42,837 nt of DNA from a bacterium (GTDB lineage: Bacteria; Bacillota_I; Bacilli_A; RF39; UBA660), in contig JAQXRJ010000057.1 in assembly GCA_029218465.1 (NCBI GenBank), forward strand, positions 1 through 42,837. The letters run 5' to 3'. Position 1 is the stretch's first letter. Every line of letters starts with the position of its first letter. A model generated the notes under the pieces. It saw nothing but the letters and a program-made list of their open reading frames with translations. It ran no database searches and was not told the origin of the DNA. Below are positions 32,300-41,700 of this stretch, piece by piece. The position numbers and the translations under genes are program-made.

Positions 32300-33186
32300 T
32301 GAAAAGTGGATTTGTAAGTTTAGTAGGTAGACCAAATGTTGGAAAGAGTACACTTCTTAATAAAATATTAGGAATGAAGATTGCAATTACTTCTAATGTT
32401 GCTGGTACAACTAGAAATATTATTCAAGGAATTTATAATGATGATGACTCTCAAATTATATTTGTGGATACTCCTGGAATTCATAAACCTAAAAATAAAC
32501 TTGGAACATATTTAAATAGAAAAGCATATACGATGGTAGATGATGTAGATATAATTTTATTTCTTGTGGACTCAGCTAGTGGTTTTGGCAAAGGAGATAA
32601 ATTTATTCTTGAAAGATTAAAAGAATTAAATAAGCCTGTTTTTTTAATCATTAACAAAGTAGATTTATTACCAAAAGATAAATTACTTGAGTTAATTAAT
32701 GAATATAAAGATTTTTATAATTTTAGTGAGATATTTCCATTATCTGCCTTAAAAGGAGATAATGTTAAAGAATTAATAAATACTTTAAAAAAGTATTTAA
32801 ATAATGATATAAAATATTATGAAGATGATGCAATTACTAATGTTAGTCGTAATTTTATTATTGCAGAGATGGTAAGAGAAAAAATTCTTTATTTAACAAA
32901 GGAGGAGGTTCCTCATAGTGTTACCTGCTTAGTTGAAACATATGAAGAAGAAAATAATGTTATAAATATTGGTGTACTTATAATAGTTGATAGAGACAAC
33001 TTAAAAAAAATAATTATAGGTAGGCAAGGTGCAATGTTAAAAGAAATAGGAAAACAAGCAAGGATTGACATAGAAAAATTTTTAGGCAAGAAAGTATATC
33101 TTGAAACTTATGTTAAGTCTGTTAAAAATTGGAGAGATAAAGAAAAATATTTACATGAATTTGGGCTAAATGAGTTAGATATTTGA
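32299..33186 (+). CDS. era: GTPase Era
   Basis: Era, 295 residues, binds the 3' end of 16S rRNA during 30S assembly. G1 is GRPNVGKST (residues 10-18), the switch G2 is in TTRN, G3 is DTPGIHKP, G4 is NKVD and G5 is SAL. The C-terminal KH domain (about 200-290) includes VIIVDRDNLKKIIIGRQGAMLKEIG (in part IIGRQGAMLKEIG) and ARIDIEKFLGKKVYLETYVKV-like ends. It follows cdd with a one-base overlap and precedes yqzL and recO, the standard Firmicutes order. Confidence 0.97.
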   Translation: MKSGFVSLVGRPNVGKSTLLNKILGMKIAITSNVAGTTRNIIQGIYNDDDSQIIFVDTPGIHKPKNKLGTYLNRKAYTMVDDVDIILFLVDSASGFGKGDKFILERLKELNKPVFLIINKVDLLPKDKLLELINEYKDFYNFSEIFPLSALKGDNVKELINTLKKYLNNDIKYYEDDAITNVSRNFIIAEMVREKILYLTKEEVPHSVTCLVETYEEENNVINIGVLIIVDRDNLKKIIIGRQGAMLKEIGKQARIDIEKFLGKKVYLETYVKSVKNWRDKEKYLHEFGLNELDI

Positions 33187-33228
33187 TTAAAATTTCATAA
33201 AATATATCACTATTAAATAGGTGATTTT

Positions 33229-33363
33229 ATGATAGATTTAGTTTGGGAAATTTTTAAAAAAACAGGTGATATAAAGTATTTTTTACTTGCAAAAAGGCTT
33301 GAAGGTGAAACTAATGAAACAAATAAAAATAGAAGGGATAGTTCTAACAGAAACAAATTATAG
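33229..33363 (+). CDS. yqzL: YqzL family small protein between era and recO
   Basis: A 44-codon gene with ribosome binding site ATAGGTGAT. The product begins MIDLVWEIFKKTGDIKYFLL and continues AKRLEGETNE, matching the YqzL family (about 47 residues; typical form M-x-D-x-W-x-x-F-x-x-T-G-x-x-x-x-Y-L-L-x-K). The family normally sits exactly here, between era and recO. The function is unknown. Its last 50 bases overlap the recO start in another frame, so the two genes are coupled. Confidence 0.82.
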   Translation: MIDLVWEIFKKTGDIKYFLLAKRLEGETNETNKNRRDSSNRNKL

Positions 33364-34042
33364 TGAATCTAGTAAAATACTTAATATTTATACTAAAAAT
33401 TTAGGGATTTTAAGTGTTATATCTAAGGGTTGTAGGAAAATTAAGAGTATTTTAAGGTCATCTTCAAATAAGCTTACTTATGCTTATTTTATAATTAATT
33501 ATAAGGAGAATGGGCTTTCCACTTTGATAAATGCTGACATTATAGATAGTTTTAAAAATATAATGACTGATATAATAAAGATTAGCTATGCAACGTATTT
33601 ATTAGAACTTTCATATCAAGTTGCAAAAGAATCGGATAATTCTAATATATTTAATTTATTAATAACTTCATTAAAGAAAATTGATATTGGTTTTGATCCT
33701 CATATAATTTCCTTAATAGTTGAAATTAAATACTTAAGATATCTTGGTATTGATATTAATGTTGATAGTTGTTGTATTTGTGGGTCTACTTCAGATATCG
33801 TTACAATAAATGTTGATAAAGGCGGTTATATATGTAGGAATTGTTATTCAAATGAAAAAATTATTTCTAATAAAGCAATTAAATTAATTAGAATATTTTA
33901 TTATGTAGATGTTTATAAGATTTCTAAATTAAGCCTTAATGATACAACTATCAAGGAAATAACAAAATTTTTAGAAGATTATTATGATAAATATAGTGGA
34001 CTATATTTAAAAAGTAAAAATTTTTTAAAGCAAATAATTTAA
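33314..34042 (+). CDS. recO: DNA repair protein RecO
   Basis: RecO, 242 residues, loads RecA with RecR/RecF and anneals ssDNA. The OB-fold start IEGIVLTETNYSESSKILNI (residues 5-24) is characteristic, with KGCRKIKS following. A zinc finger lies in the C-terminal half (CCICGSTSD... GGYICRNCYS, about 157-184). GAAGGTGA at 33300-33307 fixes the start at 33314. It ends the ybeY-dgkA-cdd-era-yqzL-recO operon and is followed by a terminator. Confidence 0.95.
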   Translation: MKQIKIEGIVLTETNYSESSKILNIYTKNLGILSVISKGCRKIKSILRSSSNKLTYAYFIINYKENGLSTLINADIIDSFKNIMTDIIKISYATYLLELSYQVAKESDNSNIFNLLITSLKKIDIGFDPHIISLIVEIKYLRYLGIDINVDSCCICGSTSDIVTINVDKGGYICRNCYSNEKIISNKAIKLIRIFYYVDVYKISKLSLNDTTIKEITKFLEDYYDKYSGLYLKSKNFLKQII

Positions 34043-34047
34043 ATCTT

Positions 34048-34079
34048 AAAGCAAGTATTAAAAAAGGTACTTGTTTTAA
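34048..34079 (+). terminator. Intrinsic terminator after recO
   Basis: The ten-base stem AAAGCAAGTA (34048-34057) with TACTTGTTTT (34068-34077, one G-T pair) ends in T's. Confidence 0.75.
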
Positions 34080-34086
34080 TATTATG

Positions 34087-34116
34087 TTGACACATGACAA
34101 GTTGTCATAATATAAT
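34087..34116 (+). promoter_or_regulatory. TetR/ABC exporter promoter with palindromic operator
   Basis: The -35 TTGACA (34087-34092) and -10 TATAAT (34111-34116) are both perfect consensus with an 18-base spacer. A perfect 15-base palindrome, ATGACAA-G-TTGTCAT (34094-34108), fills the spacer. A repressor bound there would block RNA polymerase, and the TetR gene 28 bases downstream is the natural candidate. Confidence 0.85.
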
Positions 34117-34143
34117 GTAATAGTTGTATTAGGATGTGATTAA

Positions 34144-34758
34144 ATGCCAACAAAAACATTTCTTAATTTAAATAAAGAAAAACAGGATCTAATTATTAAA
34201 GAGGCAATAAAAGAGTTTTCAAATAAATTATATTCTGAGGTATCTCTAAATCAAATAATAAAAAAATCTAAAATTTCTAGAGGAAGTTTTTATATGTATT
34301 TTAATGATAAAAGGGATTTATACTTGTATATAATGGATAAATTTATTAATGATTTTGATAAACTTTTAATTAACAAATTGAAGAGTAATAATAGAGATTT
34401 ATTTACTACATTTTTAAATTTAATAAATATTTTTGATTCTGATTTGTTAAAAAGTAAAAATTATAAATTTATAGAAAATATCTTTAGAAATAAAAATTAT
34501 TTGATTGAAAATAAGATATTACAAAAACCCGATAAAAAAATAGATGAGATAATATTTGAAAATATTGATGTTTCTTTTTTGAATATTCAAAAAAAAGATG
34601 ATATTATGGATTTAATTCATATAATAATATTGCTTTATATGAATAGTATAACTGCACTTATACATAATCCAGATTGTAAATATAAAATAAAACAAAAATT
34701 TATAGGCGAAATTAATTTGCTTAAAAGAGTTTTTTATAAAAAAGGAGAAAATTTATGA
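34144..34758 (+). CDS. TetR-family regulator of the ABC exporter
   Basis: A 204-residue TetR-type repressor. The N-terminal domain (about residues 10-60) has FLNLNKEKQDLIIKEAIKEF, then VSLNQIIKKSKISRGSFYMYFNDKRDLY, noted in part: the helix-turn-helix core is NQIIKKSKISRGSFYMYF. The C-terminal ligand domain has no clear subfamily. It overlaps the first exporter gene by four bases (ATGA) and is thus co-transcribed with its targets. The inducer is probably a substrate of the exporter. Confidence 0.92.
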   Translation: MPTKTFLNLNKEKQDLIIKEAIKEFSNKLYSEVSLNQIIKKSKISRGSFYMYFNDKRDLYLYIMDKFINDFDKLLINKLKSNNRDLFTTFLNLINIFDSDLLKSKNYKFIENIFRNKNYLIENKILQKPDKKIDEIIFENIDVSFLNIQKKDDIMDLIHIIILLYMNSITALIHNPDCKYKIKQKFIGEINLLKRVFYKKGENL

Positions 34759-36878
34759 AAGATATATTAAAAATATTAAAAAAACATGTATGGAAAATCT
34801 TTTTTGTAATTTTATTTTTGATATTACTTGCAAATTGTGATTTAAAATTGCCAGCATACACTTCTGATATAGTAAATGTTGGTATAACTCAAAATGGAAT
34901 AGAAAAAGCTGTTCCTGTGGTTTTAAGAGAAAATACTTTTAATGGTATAAAGTTATGTATATCTGCGGACAGTGAAATACTTAATAATTATAGTTTAATA
35001 TCAAAGGATAGCTTATCAAAAGCTAAATATGATGAATATGTAAAACTATATCCATCTCTTGAAAATGAAAACTTATATATTTTAGATGATGTAACAGATT
35101 CTAAAATGCAATCGTTAGAGCAAGAAATGTCCAAAGCTTTGGTTGCAAACAATTTGATGACTAAATATAATTCTTTAATAAATACAAATGATACTTTAAT
35201 GACTAATTATAGTGACATTTCTGATACAATAGTTAAACAATATGCAATAAATATAATTAAAGAGGAATATGAAAATATTGGATTAAACATAGAAAAACTA
35301 CAAACTGATTATATTATAAATGTTGGTATAAAAATGCTTTGTGTAACTCTTATATCAGTAACAATTACAATATTAAATTCATATTTAATTAGCAAAATAT
35401 CTTCAATGTTTTCTAAAGAACTTAGAAGCAAAGTTGTAAAAAAAGTAATGAGTTTTTCAAACGAAGAATTTGAAAAAATTAGTGCAAGTAGTTTGATTAC
35501 TAGAACCACAAATGATATACAAAGAATCCAAAATTTAATTGCTATGGGTTTAAGAACAATAGTATTTGCGCCAATTATAGGAATAGGAGCATTTTTGAAA
35601 GTTAGAAATAGCTCTATGGCTTGGGTAATAGGTATTGCAATCCTTGCGATATTTGTGATAATTTTAATTCTGTTTTTTATCGCACTTCCTAAATTCAAAA
35701 AATCTCAAGAATTACTTGATAAAACAAACTTAGTTGCAAGAGAAATGCTTACTGGCCTACCTGTTATAAGAGCTTTTTCTAATGAAAAATATGAAGAAAA
35801 AAGATTTAATATAACGAATATGGATCTAACAAAAGTAAATATATTTGTAAATAAATTGATGTCTATAATGATGCCTACAATGATGTTTATTATGAATTCA
35901 ATAACAATATTAATCATTTGGGTAGGGACAGGTAAAGTTGATAATGCAATATTACAAATTGGTGATTTAATGGCATTTATACAATATTCTATGCATATAA
36001 TAATTGCATTTTTAATGATTTCTGTTTTGTCAATTATGATTCCAAGAGCAATTGTATCTATTAAACGTATTGCAGAAGTTTTAGATAAAGAGGATAGTAT
36101 AAAAGAACTTGAAAAAGTTAAAAAATTCAATAAAAATAAAAAAGGTGAAATAGAATTTAAAAATGTATTCTTTAGATATCCTGATGCTTATGAAGATGTG
36201 TTAAAAAATATTTCATTTAAAGTTGAAAGTGGGCAAACTATTGCATTTATTGGTTCAACTGGAAGTGGTAAGTCAACTCTTATTAATTTAATTGTTAGAT
36301 TTTTTGATGTTACAAAAGGTGAAATAATAATTGATGGTCAAAATATTAAAGATGTTTCATTAAAGGAATTGAGAGATAAAATTGGTTTTGTTCCTCAAAA
36401 ATCTACGCTTTTTTCCGGTACAATTGAATCAAATTTGAAATTAGGTAATGATGATTTATCTGATATTGAAATGAAAAAAGCATGTGAAATAGCTCAAGCA
36501 TTGGATTTTATTGATAATACTGAATCAAAATATGAAACTCCTATTTCTCAAGGAGGTACTAATGTTTCAGGCGGTCAAAAGCAAAGACTTGCAATAGCTA
36601 GAGCAATATCTAAAAATCCAGAATTTTATATATTTGATGATAGTTTTTCAGCACTTGACTTTAAGACTGATTCTGCACTAAGAAAAAGATTAAAAGAATA
36701 TACAAAAGATTCTACTATTTTAATAGTAGGTCAAAGAATAAGTAGCATCATGAATGCTGATAAAATAATTGTTTTAGAAAAAGGTGAGATAGTTGGAATT
36801 GGTAAGCATGAAGAATTGTTAAAAAAATGTGATGTATACCGCGAGATTTCTACATCTCAATTAGGAGGTGATTTATAA
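34755..36878 (+). CDS. ABC exporter half-transporter with degenerate ATP site and large extracellular loop
   Basis: A 707-residue ABC half-transporter (membrane domain plus ATPase). Membrane segments flank an unusually long loop of about 160 residues between the first (about 13-28) and second (about 195-215) helix, which should lie outside the cell. The ATPase domain (about 455-700) has Walker A GSTGSGKST and signature NVSGGQKQRLAIARAI, but Walker B reads FYIFDDSFSALD, with Asp where the catalytic Glu should be, and the switch position is Gln (LIVGQRISS) where His is usual. This marks it as the degenerate-site partner of a heterodimeric multidrug-type exporter. Its stop overlaps the next gene by one base. 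Confidence 0.93.
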   Translation: MKDILKILKKHVWKIFFVILFLILLANCDLKLPAYTSDIVNVGITQNGIEKAVPVVLRENTFNGIKLCISADSEILNNYSLISKDSLSKAKYDEYVKLYPSLENENLYILDDVTDSKMQSLEQEMSKALVANNLMTKYNSLINTNDTLMTNYSDISDTIVKQYAINIIKEEYENIGLNIEKLQTDYIINVGIKMLCVTLISVTITILNSYLISKISSMFSKELRSKVVKKVMSFSNEEFEKISASSLITRTTNDIQRIQNLIAMGLRTIVFAPIIGIGAFLKVRNSSMAWVIGIAILAIFVIILILFFIALPKFKKSQELLDKTNLVAREMLTGLPVIRAFSNEKYEEKRFNITNMDLTKVNIFVNKLMSIMMPTMMFIMNSITILIIWVGTGKVDNAILQIGDLMAFIQYSMHIIIAFLMISVLSIMIPRAIVSIKRIAEVLDKEDSIKELEKVKKFNKNKKGEIEFKNVFFRYPDAYEDVLKNISFKVESGQTIAFIGSTGSGKSTLINLIVRFFDVTKGEIIIDGQNIKDVSLKELRDKIGFVPQKSTLFSGTIESNLKLGNDDLSDIEMKKACEIAQALDFIDNTESKYETPISQGGTNVSGGQKQRLAIARAISKNPEFYIFDDSFSALDFKTDSALRKRLKEYTKDSTILIVGQRISSIMNADKIIVLEKGEIVGIGKHEELLKKCDVYREISTSQLGGDL

Positions 36879-38689
36879 TGCCACCAAGAAAAAAAGGATC
36901 CGCTTCAAGAGGATCGTTTGAAAAAGCAAAAGATTTTAAAGGAACAGTTAAAAAATTATGGAAGTATTTGTCAAAACATAAAATTCCTTTAATTATAGTC
37001 GGAATACTTACTGTTATTAGTACAATATTTAGTGTAGTTGGACCTAAAATCTTAGGAAATGCCACTACTGAGTTATTTAATGGACTTATAAGCAAATATT
37101 CTGGAGGAATTGGAATTAATTATTCTAAGATAGGCAAGATATTATTAATACTTTTGATGCTGTATATATTTAGTGCAATATTTTCTTATATACAAGGTAT
37201 AATAATGACAGATATTTCTCAAAAATTAGCTTATAAATTAAGAAGAGAAGTAATAGAAAAAATAAATAAAATTCCATTTTCTTATTATGATAAGAAAACA
37301 AATGGAGAAATATTATCAGTTATAACAAATGATATTGATACATTATCACAAAACTTAAATGTGGAAGCAACACAAATTATTTCTTCAATTGCAACATTAA
37401 TTGGAATACTTATAATGATGTTTTCTATAGATTGGATAATGACAGTTATTACATTGCTTACTTTGCCATTATCGATAAGTTTAATTGCGTTTGTAATGAA
37501 AAAAAGTCAAAAATATTTCATAGATCAACAAAACTTTTTAGCTAATGTTAATGGTGATGTTGAAGAAATGTTTTCTGGTCAAAATGTAATTAGGGCATTT
37601 AATGCTGAAGATAAGATGATTGAGTCATTTGAAGTAGATAATGAAAAACTTGCAGAAGTTGGATGGAAAAGTAATTTTATATCAGGACTTATGCATCCAA
37701 TAATGACTTTTATTGGTAATTTGGGATATGTTGTAATTGCTATTATAGGAAGTTATTTTGCAATTATTGGAAGAATTACAGTAGGTAATATTCAATCCTT
37801 TATGCAATATAGTAAAAACTTCAATAATCCAATATCACAAATTGCCCAAATATCAAGTGTATTACAATCAATGATAGCGGCTTGTGAACGTGTATTTGAT
37901 TTTTTAGGGGAAAAAGAAGAAAAAGAAGGTACGAAAAAATTTGCAGATGCTTCAAACATAATAGGGAATGTTGAATTTAAAAATGTTAAATTTGGTTATA
38001 ACGAAGATAAAATTATAATTAATGATTTTAGTGCAAAAATTAATGATGGTCAAAAAATTGCTATAGTTGGACCTACCGGAGCCGGAAAAACAACAATTGT
38101 AAAATTACTTATGAGATTTTATGAATTAAATGCAGGTTCAATATATATAGATGGGCATAATATAAACGAATATAAAAAATCTGATATAAGAAAATTATTT
38201 GGTATGGTTCTTCAAGATACATGGCTTTTTAATGGTTCTATAATGGATAATATCAGATATGGTAATTTAGAAGCTAGTGATGATGATGTAATAAAGGCTT
38301 GCAAAACAGCTCATGTACATCACTTTATACAGACTCTTCCAGATGGATATAATATGACTTTAAATGAAGAAACAACAAATATATCTGGAGGACAGAAACA
38401 ACTTTTAACTATTGCTAGAGCAATACTTGCTAATCCCAAAATACTGATTTTAGATGAAGCAACGTCATCAGTTGATACAAGAACCGAAGAATTAATACAA
38501 AAAGCAATGGATAAATTGATGGAAGGAAGGACAAGTTTTATAATTGCTCATAGATTGTCAACCATTCGCAATGCAGATTTAATACTTGTTATGAATAATG
38601 GTGATATAATTGAACAAGGAACTCATGATGAATTATTAGATAAAAAGGGATTTTACTATAATCTTTATAATTCACAATTTGAAAAATAA
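36878..38689 (+). CDS. ABC exporter half-transporter with canonical ATP site
   Basis: A 603-residue half-transporter, the partner of the preceding gene. It has six membrane helices (about residues 35-330) after a Lys-rich N-terminus and no long loop. The ATPase part has Walker A GPTGAGKTT, the Q-loop in LQDTWLFNGSI, signature NISGGQKQLLTIARAI, Walker B ILILDEATSSVDTRTEE with the catalytic Glu, and the H-switch IIAHRLST. Together the two proteins form a heterodimer in the style of BmrCD/LmrCD/EfrAB. Drug, lipid or peptide could be the cargo; the sequence does not tell. Confidence 0.94.
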   Translation: MPPRKKGSASRGSFEKAKDFKGTVKKLWKYLSKHKIPLIIVGILTVISTIFSVVGPKILGNATTELFNGLISKYSGGIGINYSKIGKILLILLMLYIFSAIFSYIQGIIMTDISQKLAYKLRREVIEKINKIPFSYYDKKTNGEILSVITNDIDTLSQNLNVEATQIISSIATLIGILIMMFSIDWIMTVITLLTLPLSISLIAFVMKKSQKYFIDQQNFLANVNGDVEEMFSGQNVIRAFNAEDKMIESFEVDNEKLAEVGWKSNFISGLMHPIMTFIGNLGYVVIAIIGSYFAIIGRITVGNIQSFMQYSKNFNNPISQIAQISSVLQSMIAACERVFDFLGEKEEKEGTKKFADASNIIGNVEFKNVKFGYNEDKIIINDFSAKINDGQKIAIVGPTGAGKTTIVKLLMRFYELNAGSIYIDGHNINEYKKSDIRKLFGMVLQDTWLFNGSIMDNIRYGNLEASDDDVIKACKTAHVHHFIQTLPDGYNMTLNEETTNISGGQKQLLTIARAILANPKILILDEATSSVDTRTEELIQKAMDKLMEGRTSFIIAHRLSTIRNADLILVMNNGDIIEQGTHDELLDKKGFYYNLYNSQFEK

Positions 38690-38712
38690 AGTCATTCGAC
38701 TTTTTTTTTTAA
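38688..38712 (+). terminator. Intrinsic terminator after the ABC exporter operon
   Basis: The six-base stem AAAGTC (38688-38693) with GACTTT (38698-38703) is followed by a further run of T's. It begins inside the stop codon. Confidence 0.75.
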
Positions 38713-38741
38713 TTGATTTTTTCTTTATGGATTTGTATAAT
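38713..38741 (+). promoter_or_regulatory. Promoter of the leucine-rich-repeat gene
   Basis: The -35 TTGATT (38713-38718), a 17-base spacer and a perfect -10 TATAAT (38736-38741) lie directly after the preceding terminator. AGAGAGG follows ahead of the ATG. Confidence 0.7.
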
Positions 38742-38771
38742 TATTATATAGAGTAGAGAGAGGATTTTTAT

Positions 38772-41700
38772 ATGATAGATTATAATTATAAGATTTATAT
38801 AAGACGCAAAAAAAATATAATAATTGCATCTTTATGCATAGCATTAGTTTTTATGGGAATTGGCTATTCATTGTTAGCCCAAAACTTAAAAATTAATTCT
38901 ACAGGAAAAATTTCGTCAATATGGTCTATAAAAATGATAAATGTAGAATATAGTGCAAGTGGATATGCAGAAGTAGCAAGTGATTCACCAAAAATTTCAG
39001 AAGATGGTCATTCATTAAAACTCTCTACTATATTTAAAGCTCCAAATGATGAAATTATATATACTGTAACAGTAAAAAATGAAGGAAACATCAAAGCTTT
39101 ATTAAAAAGTATAGAATATAGTGGACCAACAACAACAGATTATATAAAAGTAACTGATACTATTACTAGTGCCCTTGAAATAAATCCTGAAGAAGAAATA
39201 ACGTTTGACGTAAAAGTAAGGTTTAAAGATATTTCATCTCTTCCAGAAGGAAAAGACAAAACTTTTACTTTGACAATAACACCAATATATACACAACTTG
39301 GAGATACGGAAATATATGAGCCAGGAGAAGACGATTGGTTATTCAAAATAGATAGTAATGGTGTATTAACAGATTATAACTATGCTTCAAAAATGGTAGA
39401 TGACACATTAATAGTTGAAGTACCTAGTAATGTAACATCAATATCAAAAACAGCATTTCAAAATTATAATGTAGCGCTTTTTAGCGCAACAGACTTAAGA
39501 ATAAAAGCATCATCAGAAGAAGAGTATAATCAAATAAAAACAAAAGCATCATCAGCAATGAGAAATATGTGTTATGATTCAGGAAGTGATACTTATGATT
39601 CTGATTGTTTATCACAAATGGAATCAATGATAAGTGCATTTAGAGAATATGGTGTAGATATACCAGATGGTAGTCAAGCAGTAATTAATGTAGATTTAGA
39701 AAATGATATAGTTGATTTTGTAGATAGTGAACCAGCCAATGTATATATGGTTAATTATGAAGGAATAGAAATAATCGATGAAAAAAACTTTGATGCAATA
39801 AAAGAGAAATTGTTAGCACTTCTTGCCGCAGAATGTAGTTCTGATGATGAAAACTATCAAGAATGTGTAGCACAAGCTCAATCAGCTTATACTATATATA
39901 GAGCAAGTGAACTAGGTAATGCTCATTTAGAAATTCAGCAAACATTGTTGATAGATCCAGATCCAAATACATCATTAGAAAATTCAATGCAAGAAGGTGG
40001 CAGTCAAATTAAAAGTTTAGATTTATCAAATGCAACCAATTTAGAAACAATAGAATCAGAAACATTTTCAAATTCTCCATTAGAGAATCTTATATTACCA
40101 GAGGGGTTAAAATATATAGAGGATAATTCCTTTAGTAATACCAATTTAAAAACTGTTGTAATACCTGACAGTGTAGAAGAAATAGGAGATTCTGCATTTT
40201 CAAATAATTCAGAATTATCATCAGTTACATTTGGAACAACAAGTACCCAACAAACAAACAATTTAAGTCAAAAATATAGTATAAATAAAATGACAAATAA
40301 AGTAGAAAAAATGTCAACAACATTTAATAGCAATTTAAAAAGAATTGGGAATAGTGCTTTTTCTGGATGTAATTTATCAGGAAAACTAGTATTACCAGAT
40401 AATGGCAATTTAACAAGTATTGAAGGGTATTCATTTTCAAACAATGCAATAACATCAGTAGATATTCCTAAAAGTGTAACAAACCTAGGATCTTATGCTT
40501 TTGGGTATAACCAAATATCTACTTTGACAGTTTCAACATCAAGTGAAGCAGATGCATTTTATAATAATCCAATAACAAATTTAACACTAACTGATTGTAA
40601 TAATTATTGTGGAAGTGTTAACTCAACTTCAACAATAAATCAATTAACAATAAAAAGTGGATCAATAAAAAATGATGTGTTTTATGATAAATCGATTCAA
40701 AAATTAACATTAGAAGAAGGTGTAACAAGTATAGGTTCGTCTGCATTTTCATTAAATCAAATAAGTGAATTAACAATTCCATCAAGCGTTACAAGTATAG
40801 GTTCGTCTGCATTTTGTGTAAATCAAATAACAGAATTAACAATTCCTTCAGGTGTAGTAACTATTGGATATAGTGCTTTTTCTAATCAAACAGATTCTGC
40901 CGGAAATGTTATTTCAATTAACAAACTAATTATTGAAGAATATAAAAATGGATATAACATTAATGCATTTGATAATATAATAAATTTAACAATAAATGGT
41001 GGTGATATATCTAAAGAAGCTTTTAGAGAAAGATTAATTCAAAACTTAATGTTGGGTAATGATGTAGTTAACATAGGTGTTAAAGCGTTCTCTGAAAATC
41101 AAATAAATGAATTAACAATACCATCAAATGTAACAACTGTAGGAGATTATGCATTTTTTGGAAATCAAATAAGTAAGCTTGATCTAACAGATGCAACAAG
41201 TTTGCAAAGTATAGGATGCGAGGCATTTTCTTCAAACCAACTAACGGAATTAACAATATCATCAAGTGTAACAACTGTAGGAGATTATGCATTTTTTGGA
41301 AATCAAATAAGTGAATTGATAATTCCACTAGGTGTAATTAGTATAGGAGATTATTCATTTTGTGAAAATCAGATAAATATGTTAATAATAGAAGAATACA
41401 AAAGTGGATATAATATCAATGCTTTTGATAATATAATAAATTTAACAATAAATTCTGGAGAAATATCTAATTATGCTTTTCAAAGAAAATCAATTCAAAG
41501 CCTTATATTAGGAGAAGGTGTAACAAGTATAGGAGATTGGGCATTTGAACAAAACCAAATAGGCGAATTAAAAATCACATCAGGTGTAACATGTGTAGGA
41601 GGTGTATCGTTTGGCAATAATAAAATTAAAGCATTAGACTTAACTGATGCAATAAATTTGAAAAACATTGAAGTAAGCGCATTTTCAAATAATCAAATAA

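Noticed and set aside
35309-36130. Hydrophobic minus-strand frames opposite the ABC exporter
   Set aside because: They are antisense to membrane helices of a well-supported ABC transporter and lack ribosome binding sites.
41080-41328. Minus-strand open frame with apparent peptide repeats
   Set aside because: It is the antisense reflection of the LRR repeats of the plus-strand gene; no ribosome binding site and no independent family pattern.
40725-41459. Regular short repeats considered as a CRISPR-like array
   Set aside because: The repeats are coding, in frame, differ in unit length and encode BspA-type leucine-rich repeats; there are no constant-length spacers or cas genes.
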